A stretch of 10,031 nt of DNA from an uncultured Blautia sp. (GTDB taxonomy: Bacteria; Bacillota; Clostridia; Lachnospirales; Lachnospiraceae). The stretch lies in contig UQJE01000088.1 of NCBI GenBank assembly GCA_900541345.1, forward strand, positions 1 to 10,031. Direction: 5' to 3'. Shown piece by piece: positions 1-6,224 of the stretch; within the stretch, counting starts at the first letter, position 1; each line of letters starts with the position of its first letter. The notes below the pieces were generated by a model. It saw nothing but the letters and a program-made list of their open reading frames with translations, ran no database searches and had not been told where the DNA came from. The position numbers and the translations under genes are program-made.

Positions 1-988
1 CTGCAAAGCTTTCTACTGCAGAATCCTTTAATTCTGACGGAATTTCAATTCCCAGGTTTTCTGCTGTCTTTTCATTTATATAAAGACTTGCTTCTTCAAT
101 TGTTTCATACGGAAGCTCTGAAGCCTTTTTTTCGCCTTTTAAAACCTGGGCTGCCATCTTTCCCGTCTGACGTCCAAGTTCCACATAATCAAGCCCTTGT
201 GCTGCAAGACAACCGATTTTTACCTGCTCTATCTCGCTTCCAAATACCGGAATCTTTGCTTCGTTTGCCATTTCAAGAATCGCAGGAAGAGAACTTACCA
301 CCGTATTATCTGTAAGATTTGTAATACAATCCACTTTCTCAAGAAGTCCCTGCGCCGCAAGAGGAATGTCTGCTGTCGCGGTAATTCCCGCTGTCTCAAT
401 CGTAAAATCATATTCTTCTGCAAGCGCTTCATATTCTTTAATTGCAGATTCGGAATTTGCCTCGCTCGTTGTATATAAAATACCGATTGTTTCTGCCTCA
501 GGAAGCATTGTACGGATCATTTCAAGCTGCTGCTGAATTGGAAGCTTATCGCTGGTTCCTGTAATTTCTCCCACCGGATTTCCCTCTTCATCTGCAAGCT
601 CCGCAGCAAGCGGATCTGTCACCGCTGTGTAAATAACCGGAATTTCTTTATCCATAGCTGCATTAAAACAACTCTGTGCGCTTGGCGTTGCAATACCGCA
701 AAGCAAATCCACATCAGAAGAAACAAAGCTGTCGGAAATCTGTCCTGCTGTTCCCATATCTGCAGCTGCATTTTTATATTCCACAGTAAGATTTTCTCCT
801 TCTACAATCCCCTCTTCTGCAAGCCCCTCCAGAAATCCCTCTCTGCAATTATCAAGAGAACCGTGTTCTGCAAACTGCTCAATTCCAATGGTGTAGGTTT
901 CTTTTTCTGCATATACCGTAGATGAAGATGCAAGAGCTGCTGTTACAATACCTGCTGTAATCACTTTGTTCATAATTGTTTTTTTCAT
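1..988 (-). CDS. trpX: Tryptophan-type ABC transporter substrate-binding protein (TrpX-like), C-terminus cut by window edge
   Basis: Translating the minus strand from 988 gives 329 codons with no stop, open at the window edge; the family is usually about 320-340 aa, so only a few residues should be missing. A signal peptide (KK, hydrophobic core at about residues 9-20, V25-Y26-A27) is followed by a type 1 periplasmic-binding fold of the PF04392 type. Family motifs read directly are YTIGIEQ after the signal, IPVIYTAVTDPLAA, EITGTSD, ILYTTSEANS and NLTDNTVVS. Known members bind an amino acid outside the cell for a TrpY/TrpZ-type permease and ATPase, which would lie beyond position 1. The Trp-specific T-box upstream strongly supports tryptophan as ligand. 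The start is supported by GAGAGGAG at 998-1005. An oddity is the lack of a lipobox cysteine: the likely position reads L-A-S-S. The ligand is inferred, not shown. Confidence 0.88.
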   Translation of the reverse strand, partial: MKKTIMNKVITAGIVTAALASSSTVYAEKETYTIGIEQFAEHGSLDNCREGFLEGLAEEGIVEGENLTVEYKNAAADMGTAGQISDSFVSSDVDLLCGIATPSAQSCFNAAMDKEIPVIYTAVTDPLAAELADEEGNPVGEITGTSDKLPIQQQLEMIRTMLPEAETIGILYTTSEANSESAIKEYEALAEEYDFTIETAGITATADIPLAAQGLLEKVDCITNLTDNTVVSSLPAILEMANEAKIPVFGSEIEQVKIGCLAAQGLDYVELGRQTGKMAAQVLKGEKKASELPYETIEEASLYINEKTAENLGIEIPSELKDSAVESFA

Positions 989-1028
989 GGCTGTTTTCTC
1001 CTCTCAAATGAAATATTAAAATGTCTCT

Positions 1029-1050
1029 CCGGAATATATGCCAATTCCGG
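1029..1050 (-). other. Small hairpin in the trpX 5' leader
   Basis: CCGGAAT at 1029-1035 and ATTCCGG at 1044-1050 form a perfect 7-bp stem with an 8-nt loop, between the T-box attenuator and the trpX ribosome binding site. On the minus strand no T-run follows, so it is not a terminator. It could stabilise or process the message. I recognise no known element. Confidence 0.35.
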
Positions 1051-1123
1051 CTTTGTCTGTGAGAAGAAAGAAATCCGTCTGCAATATGGAGGAAACTTTT
1101 CTGCGGCGATTTTCTTATAAATA

Positions 1124-1157
1124 CAAAAACCGCCTCAAGCTAAATGCTTGAGACGGT
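1124..1157 (-). terminator. T-box attenuator (intrinsic terminator)
   Basis: On the minus strand ACCGTCTCAAGC (1146-1157) pairs with GCTTGAGGCGGT (1129-1140) over 12 bp with one G-T wobble and a 5-nt loop, followed by a T-run. It lies just downstream of the T-box motif, as expected for the conditional terminator. Its arms nearly match the hairpin at 3212-3253. Confidence 0.9.
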
Positions 1158-1394
1158 AATAAGATTCTTATTATCGCGGTACCACTCAAATTGACAAAAC
1201 GTCCACTTTCTCATGTACAAACATACACTCCTGATTGGTAACGGGTTCGGTTCCCGTCAGCGCCTACTTCCTTATCCGGGTTTGGGCTGCCCTCGAAAGT
1301 CCATTCAACAATCAGCTTCATACGGAATCACACCAATCTCCGCTCTCTGAAATGTCACTTAATTGTTTACTCTTCTTTCTCATCGGTTTAACTA
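1124..1394 (-). promoter_or_regulatory. T-box riboswitch leader, tryptophan (UGG) specifier
   Basis: On the minus strand this reads as a complete T-box leader. A GATGAGAAAGAAGAGTA stretch resembles the kink-turn at the base of Stem I. CAGAGAGCGG near 1340-1349 fits the AG-bulge region. The specifier loop reads GAA-UGG-A, with UGG at 1301-1303, followed by CUUUCGAG. An ACGGG/CCCGT hairpin near 1240-1260 fits Stem III. The antiterminator T-box motif GTGGTACCGCG lies at 1174-1184, and an attenuator follows. In this class, uncharged tRNA pairs through its anticodon with the specifier and through its NCCA end with UGGN, which favours the antiterminator and readthrough. UGG means the sensor is tRNA-Trp, so transcription of the tryptophan uptake gene should rise when tryptophan is scarce. 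The base after UGG is U, compatible with a purine discriminator. The exact 5' end is estimated from the promoter. Confidence 0.93.
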
Positions 1395-1400
1395 TTTATT

Positions 1401-1429
1401 ACTTTAGCACGAAGATGTTGTTTTGTCAA
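1401..1429 (-). promoter_or_regulatory. Sigma-A promoter of the T-box/trpX unit
   Basis: The minus strand has a perfect TTGACA at 1424-1429, exactly 17 nt, then TAAAGT at 1401-1406. Initiation would fall near 1394, just ahead of T-box Stem I. The -35 hexamer begins 5 nt after the stop codon of the ATPase gene, so the two units are packed with no terminator between them. Confidence 0.85.
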
Positions 1430-1434
1430 TACAA

Positions 1435-3123
1435 CTAATCTGCCAGTTTTACTTTACAGCGCTTCATATAACACGCAATCCCGTATTTTAGAATTTTATC
1501 TACTCCGTTCTCCCTGAGTTCCTCATCGTATTTTCTTTCTTCTATCTGCTCCAAAGCTCTTTTACAAGCCTGGTCAAGATTTCCGTCATTGGCATATTTC
1601 ACTTCTATCAGAATTGACGTTTCACTGTTTTCCGTTTCTACAAGTATGTCGCTGTATCCTTCACCTGTCTCCTGGTTTGAAAATACGCCCCATTCCTCTT
1701 TTACTCCCAGGATACCAAGTAAAATACCGTGAAAAAAGTTCTCTTTCATTGATTTTCGTACAAAAGTATCACGAATACTGATCGTCTTTTTCAAATAGCC
1801 TTCAAAAAGAAGCTCTACCTGTTTTTCTTCGCCCTTTTCCAGAGCCTCACAAAACCGGTTTAAAGTCTCCCCGTCTTTTGCGACACTTTCTTTGAAATAT
1901 TCCATAATCTGCGTTTTAAAAATATCCCGGATTTCCAGGTTTGGAATTGCAAGTTTATATCTCCTTGCATCAACTCTTCCGCGCTGAGTTAAATATCCTG
2001 TCATAAACAAAAGACTCCAGATATTATCCAGAGACTGATACATTTCCGGATACGTAAGCTCCTGATGGATTTCTTTTGTGATTTCCCCTCCCTCGAGCAG
2101 CCGCTCTATTTCACGTTTCGTTGTGAGCTTATCGGACATTTGAATGAATTTGCGAACGGCATCGTTATTACTTGTATTGATCCAGTAATTTTCCGGAACA
2201 GCATTTGCGTAATCTTTGATTTTATCGCAATGATTTAATAAATCCCACGGACAATATACGTCTGTATCACCAAACCGGTATCCATCATACCAGCTTTTGA
2301 TCTCTTCGTAATGGTCCTCTATTTCATAATACTTAAGCATTTCCTTTACTTCCGTATCCGTAAAACCAAAATATTCATCATAGCGCTCATCTGTAATGGA
2401 TAAAATTTTCAGGTTGTTAAGACCCGTAAAAATACTTTCTTTGGAAATACGCATACACCCTGTCATTACCGCAAATTTCAAACTGCTATTTGTTTTTAAA
2501 ACCTGTTCCAGCAGATTCCGTATCAAAAAAATCATCTGTGTGTAATAGCCGTTTTCAAATGCTTTTGCCAGAGGAACGTCATATTCATCAATCAAAACAA
2601 CCACTTTTGTTCCATAATGCTTCTCTAAAAGCTCTGACAAAGTTTTCAGGCTGAAACAAAGTGTGGCTTCGTCCATATCTCTATCAAGAAGAGCCCTGTA
2701 ATCCTCTTTCTCATATCCATCTAATTTGTCGCTCGTTTCAAGAAATTTTGCTTTTCTTGCCACACCTTTTATGGTTTCGACCATCAAACGAAAAGCGGTA
2801 TCGTAAGAACTGGCGTTAATCCCCTTTAAAGATACAAAAATTACAGGATATTTTCCCATATACTCTTCACACAGCTTTGTATCCTTTGCAATTTCCAATC
2901 CCTCAAAAATATTTTTATCTCCTTCTGTGGAAAAAAAATATTCCAGCATACTCATATTCAAGGTTTTTCCAAAACGTCTTGGCCTTGTAAAAAGATTTAC
3001 CATTCCCCCGTTGCGGATCAGTTCAGAAATCAATTTTGTTTTATCTATATAATAATAGTTATCTTTAATAAGCTGCTCGAAATTTTCCAGCCCTATCGGA
3101 AGACGTTTTTTTTCTTCGCCCAT
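1435..3123 (-). CDS. AAA-ATPase-like protein with C-terminal PD-(D/E)XK nuclease-type domain
   Basis: A 562-aa protein of the widespread AAA-ATPase_like (PF09820) plus PDDEXK_9 (PF08011) family, common in gut clostridia; the cellular role of this family is not established. The N-terminus RLPIGLENFEQLI...YYIDKT is family-typical. Residues 47-54, RPRRFGKT, form the modified Walker A loop. Residues 174-182, VVVLIDEYD, form Walker B, and a sensor-like RISKESIFTGLNN follows near 225-237. The C-terminus carries the PD-(D/E)XK signature: D492 in GYSDILV, then E507 and K509 in IEVK, then a Gln-containing helix near 518-526. All key residues are intact, so it may be an active ATPase/nuclease, though that is inference. 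A longer reading from 3237 would run through the hairpin at 3212-3253, whereas AAGGAGGGG at 3130-3138 sits 6 nt before the ATG at 3123, so I choose 3123. It is monocistronic and lacks its own terminator. Confidence 0.9.
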   Translation of the reverse strand: MGEEKKRLPIGLENFEQLIKDNYYYIDKTKLISELIRNGGMVNLFTRPRRFGKTLNMSMLEYFFSTEGDKNIFEGLEIAKDTKLCEEYMGKYPVIFVSLKGINASSYDTAFRLMVETIKGVARKAKFLETSDKLDGYEKEDYRALLDRDMDEATLCFSLKTLSELLEKHYGTKVVVLIDEYDVPLAKAFENGYYTQMIFLIRNLLEQVLKTNSSLKFAVMTGCMRISKESIFTGLNNLKILSITDERYDEYFGFTDTEVKEMLKYYEIEDHYEEIKSWYDGYRFGDTDVYCPWDLLNHCDKIKDYANAVPENYWINTSNNDAVRKFIQMSDKLTTKREIERLLEGGEITKEIHQELTYPEMYQSLDNIWSLLFMTGYLTQRGRVDARRYKLAIPNLEIRDIFKTQIMEYFKESVAKDGETLNRFCEALEKGEEKQVELLFEGYLKKTISIRDTFVRKSMKENFFHGILLGILGVKEEWGVFSNQETGEGYSDILVETENSETSILIEVKYANDGNLDQACKRALEQIEERKYDEELRENGVDKILKYGIACYMKRCKVKLAD

Positions 3124-3129
3124 GCTGCA

Positions 3130-3138
3130 CCCCTCCTT
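3130..3138 (-). promoter_or_regulatory. Ribosome binding site that decides the ATPase-gene start
   Basis: The minus strand reads AAGGAGGGG, 6 nt before the ATG whose first base is 3123. It is a strong Shine-Dalgarno sequence and the reason for rejecting the upstream in-frame ATG at 3237. Confidence 0.85.
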
Positions 3139-3151
3139 GTCTGATAATGAT

Positions 3152-3157
3152 ATTATA
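3152..3157 (-). promoter_or_regulatory. Probable -10 element for the ATPase gene
   Basis: A perfect TATAAT lies on the minus strand about 30 nt before the start codon, between the upstream hairpin and the ribosome binding site. I find no good -35 hexamer at 16-18 nt upstream (the sequence there is GGGCT followed by a T-run), so the promoter may be weak or factor-dependent. Confidence 0.5.
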
Positions 3158-3211
3158 ACAAAAATTCTAAAAAAAGCCCATACCCCACTTTCCGGATCGG
3201 ATTTAGCAAAA

Positions 3212-3253
3212 TTTAAAACCGTCTCAGGCATTTTCACTTGAGACGGTTTTAAA
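3212..3253 (-). terminator. Intrinsic terminator of the LRR operon, bidirectional by sequence
   Basis: TTTAAAACCGTCTCAGG (3212-3228) pairs with the sequence ending at 3253 in a stem of about 17 bp with one G-T wobble and a short loop. It starts about 22 nt after the stop codon of the 684-aa LRR gene. The A-run and T-run at the two ends mean it could terminate from either side. The core arms resemble the T-box attenuator at 1129-1157. Confidence 0.88.
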
Positions 3254-3275
3254 GTTCTGATACTTGCAGAAATCT

Positions 3276-4136
3276 TTATTTTACATCAACATTTTTAATT
3301 CCACTCCAATTAGAGTACACACGCTTTCCATTCACCATATTGAAAGTTCTTACGCGAACATAATACGTTTCTCCGCTCTTGGCATCTTTTCTCGTATAGC
3401 TGCGTATTTCCGGTGTATTGACTGCTGCGTATTTTGCATTTTTCATATCGGAAGAAGTTCCATACTGCATCTGGTATCCATCTGCCTCATCGTTCGCTCT
3501 GTACTGAATATTCAGCCAGCCTTTTTTCGGGCTTTGAAGCTTTGTTACTGCTGTAGGAGCAGGAAGAACCGTAAGGGTAATCGTCTTGGAAACTCCCTCA
3601 TAATTTTCATTTTCTTTTACCGTTGCAGTAATTCTGGCAGTGCCCACTCTGTGAAGCATTACTTTTCCATTTGCAGAAATGGTAGCAACGTGAGGATTAT
3701 CGGAGCTGTATTTAATTTTTCCGGATTTATTGCCCTCTGTAATAACAGCAGTCAGAGTAGCTGTTTTGCTGTCAATCCTTTTACTTATATCATTAAATTC
3801 CAGAACCTGTTTTCCCTTCTTAATCACATAAGAGGCAGAAGAGCTTCCCTCATAATTCTCCCCTGTCAAAGTAACCGTAACAGAATATGTACCTGGCCGT
3901 TTACTCTCTGCCGGATAGGAAACAGAAGCAGGAACTGCGCTTCCCTGGCTGTCCGTCACTGTCACAGACGGCTGACGATTTGTTCCATTGTAGCTGTATT
4001 CTGTTGCCGAAAGCTGAATGGAAGAAACAGCAGGAATCACAACTTTTTCCTTTTCCTCTTCGCAGGCTTTACATTTTTCGGTAATGCTTCCTTCTTTTCC
4101 AAAAGAAGCCTTTTCTACTATTTTTTCATAATCATG
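3276..4136 (-). repeat. Paralogous duplication, copy B (3' end of the 684-aa LRR gene)
   Basis: These 287 codons (286 residues plus stop) match 5364-6224 codon for codon without gaps. They cover the last degenerate Cys repeat, both Ig-like domains and the FN3-like domain. Protein identity is about 85% by hand count. Confidence 0.9.
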
Positions 4137-5330
4137 CTCCAATTTTTCAAGAGCTTCTGTTCTCGTTTCCCCACATCTTTCACATGTATATGTTTTTACC
4201 CCTTCTTCTGTACAGGTGGGTTCTTTTGTAACAGTACCCTCGTCCCAATTATGCCCATATGCCGGAATTGCAGTGGAATCTTTCTTTGCACTGCAGTCTT
4301 TACAATGAATACTTTTGAGACCGTCCTCTGTACAGCTTGCCGCTCTGTCTGTCGTGTAATAGTTTTCCCATGTATGCCCGGTTGACGGAATTACCTCTGT
4401 CGTTTCTTCACCACACAATTTACATTTGCAGGAATATTCTCCTTCTGCGGAACAGCTCGGATATTTTGTAATCGTTTTCTCCCAGTCATGAGGAGAAAAT
4501 TCATTTCCGTTTCTTTCTGCATATCGTTCCACTTCAGAATCCGTATAACCATGAAGAACAGTTGTCACATCAAATGCGCCGTCCGCAATCGGCCTCTCAA
4601 CATCTGGGACTACAACAAACTTCAAACCGGTTCCCACAAAAGATCCTTCGCTTATAATCCACATACCCTTCGGAATCGTGATCTCTTCCAAAGCTGTACA
4701 GCCTTTAAATAAATCCTCCTCAAGAATAGTCATATTTTCCGGAAGCTCAATTTCGGATAAGCGAACGCAGCCTTGAAAAGCCCCATTCATAAGATTGATG
4801 TTGTCACCCTGAAAATTAACCTTTTTGAGATTTGCACAGTTTTCAAAGGCATATTCGCCTACCATGCCCACACTGCCCGGTATCGTAATCTCTGTGAGAG
4901 GACAGACTGCAAATGATTTCCTTCCAATCATATCCATCGTATTCGCAAAAGAAACCTTTTCCAGGCTTGTACAGCCTTCAAACAATCCTCCCGGAATAAA
5001 ATTAACCCCTTCTTTTATGATTACCTGACGGATAGCCGGATTACCGGCAAACGGAGAATCTATATGTGCAGGTATATCCCATTGTCCACTTATTGTTACA
5101 ACACCGTCTACAAACGTCCATTTAATACCGCCCAGTTCTCCCTCTGAACCCAGTGTTTTTTCTTCCAGCTGTTCCTGCTGCTCTGTTCCTGTCCCATCTA
5201 TAAGCTCTGTTTCACTTTGCAGGATTTCCAGTTCTTCTCCGGAAGACAATACGTCTTCCGCCCACACAGATGATGCCGGTGCGATTGTGAGAGCTGCACA
5301 CATCATCAAAGACACTACTTTTCGTTTCAT
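3276..5330 (-). CDS. Secreted BspA-type LRR protein with Cys-rich repeats, Ig-like and FN3-like domains (684 aa)
   Basis: The start at 5330 has an AGGAGG-type site just upstream. A signal peptide (residues 1-24, ending VWA before EDVLSSGE) leads to an acidic linker (about 25-64). A degenerate WTF-x-DG-VVTISG lead-in lies at 70-82. Seven BspA-like LRRs (LRR_5 type, about 22-23 aa each) occupy 100-256, closed by an HGY-x-x-SEVERYAERN cap. Four H-x-W/Y units with Cys pairs follow (about 281-430); the last has lost its first Cys but keeps CKAC. Next come an MBG/Big_3-like Ig domain (about 435-503), a Big_2-like domain (about 505-590, with SSDNPHVATISANGKV) and an FN3-like domain (about 592-684). 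There is no LPXTG, SLH or terminal membrane segment, so anchoring is unexplained. It is the second gene of an operon with the 1308-aa paralogue, 33 nt upstream, and probably has no promoter of its own. BspA-type proteins elsewhere bind matrix proteins or host cells; the ligand here is unknown. Confidence 0.92.
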   Translation of the reverse strand: MKRKVVSLMMCAALTIAPASSVWAEDVLSSGEELEILQSETELIDGTGTEQQEQLEEKTLGSEGELGGIKWTFVDGVVTISGQWDIPAHIDSPFAGNPAIRQVIIKEGVNFIPGGLFEGCTSLEKVSFANTMDMIGRKSFAVCPLTEITIPGSVGMVGEYAFENCANLKKVNFQGDNINLMNGAFQGCVRLSEIELPENMTILEEDLFKGCTALEEITIPKGMWIISEGSFVGTGLKFVVVPDVERPIADGAFDVTTVLHGYTDSEVERYAERNGNEFSPHDWEKTITKYPSCSAEGEYSCKCKLCGEETTEVIPSTGHTWENYYTTDRAASCTEDGLKSIHCKDCSAKKDSTAIPAYGHNWDEGTVTKEPTCTEEGVKTYTCERCGETRTEALEKLEHDYEKIVEKASFGKEGSITEKCKACEEEKEKVVIPAVSSIQLSATEYSYNGTNRQPSVTVTDSQGSAVPASVSYPAESKRPGTYSVTVTLTGENYEGSSSASYVIKKGKQVLEFNDISKRIDSKTATLTAVITEGNKSGKIKYSSDNPHVATISANGKVMLHRVGTARITATVKENENYEGVSKTITLTVLPAPTAVTKLQSPKKGWLNIQYRANDEADGYQMQYGTSSDMKNAKYAAVNTPEIRSYTRKDAKSGETYYVRVRTFNMVNGKRVYSNWSGIKNVDVK
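4041..4490 (-). repeat. Four tandem Cys-pair (H-x-W ... C ... CxxC) units
   Basis: Residues 281-430 of the 684-aa protein. Units begin HDW, HTW, HNW and HDY, spaced about 38-41 residues. The first three have an upstream Cys plus C-x-x-C followed by a short strand ending in Pro. The fourth begins EKASFGKEGS and keeps only CKAC. The pattern suggests small zinc-ribbon-like or disulphide-linked extracellular modules; metal binding is inference. Confidence 0.75.
4563..5033 (-). repeat. LRR array of the 684-aa protein (7 units)
   Basis: Residues 100-256. Units of about 22-23 residues follow L-x-x-[IV]-x-[IF]-P...I-x-x-x-[AL]F-x-x-C-x-x. Asn/Thr side positions and Cys at the turn are typical of BspA-type repeats. 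Confidence 0.85.
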
Positions 5331-5363
5331 TTTTCTCTTCCTCCTGATTTCTTTTTCATATTC

Positions 5364-6224
5364 TTATTTTACAAGAGCCTTTTTGATTCCGCTCCAGTTA
5401 GAATATACCCGTTTTCCATCAACCACATTAAAGGTTCTTACGCGAACATAATACGTTTCCCCACTTATTACGTCTTTTCTCGTATAACTACGGATTCTCG
5501 GCGTATTGACTGCCGCATACTTCGCCCCCTTCATATCTTTCGATATTCCGTACTGCATCTGGTATCCGTCTGCTTCTCCATTTGCCCGGTACTGGATATT
5601 CAGCCAGCCCGGTTTCTGGCTCTGGAGCTTCGTCACTGCTGTAGGTGCCGGAAGAACCGTGAGCGTAATCGTCTTGGAAACCCCCTCATAATTCTCGCTC
5701 TCTTTTACAGTTGCCGTGATCCTTGCTGTTCCCACCCTGTGAAGCATTGCCTTTCCATTTGCGGAAATTGTGGCAACCTGAGGATTATCCGAACTGTATT
5801 TAATTTTTGCTGTTTTGTTTCCCTGCACGATTACTGCTTTTAAGGTTGCTGTTTTGCTGTCGATCCGTTTGCTCACATCATTAAATTCCAGAACCTGTTT
5901 TCCCTTTGCAATCACATAAGAAGCAGAAGAGCTTCCCTCATAATTTTCTCCTGTTAAAGTCACAAAAACCGAATATGTACCTGGCTTTTTGCTCTCTGCA
6001 GGATAGGAAGCAGAAAACGGAACTACATTTCCCTTATTGTCTGCCACTGTTACCTTTGGCTGACGGTTCGTACCGTTATAACTATATTCCGTCTCTGAAA
6101 GCTTAATTGAAGAAACAGCCGGAATTACTGTTTTTTCTTTCTCCTCGCCACAAACCTTACATTTTTCTGAAATGCTTCCTTCTTTTCCAAAAGAAGCCTT
6201 TTCTGTTGCTTTCTCATACTCATG
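5364..6224 (-). repeat. Paralogous duplication, copy A (3' end of the 1308-aa LRR gene)
   Basis: This is the partner of 3276-4136, in direct orientation about 2.1 kb away. Recombination between the two copies would delete the 684-aa gene or make a chimera. Confidence 0.9.

Noticed and set aside
88..478. Two plus-strand open frames
   Set aside because: Both are antisense to the substrate-binding protein gene, whose minus-strand translation matches its family throughout.
1235..1438. A 67-aa plus-strand open frame
   Set aside because: It lies antisense to the T-box leader, which explains the sequence fully.
3124..3237. N-terminal extension of the ATPase gene to an ATG at 3237
   Set aside because: The extra 38 residues would be encoded partly by the terminator hairpin and the promoter region, and the strong ribosome binding site sits directly before the ATG at 3123.
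3264..4385. A 373-aa plus-strand open frame
   Set aside because: It is antisense to the well-supported 684-aa LRR gene, has a Cys/Phe/Arg-rich low-complexity translation with no domain, and no ribosome binding site.
5331..5363. A possible terminator or promoter between the two LRR genes
   Set aside because: The 33-nt gap contains only a ribosome binding site and no hairpin or hexamers, which supports co-transcription.
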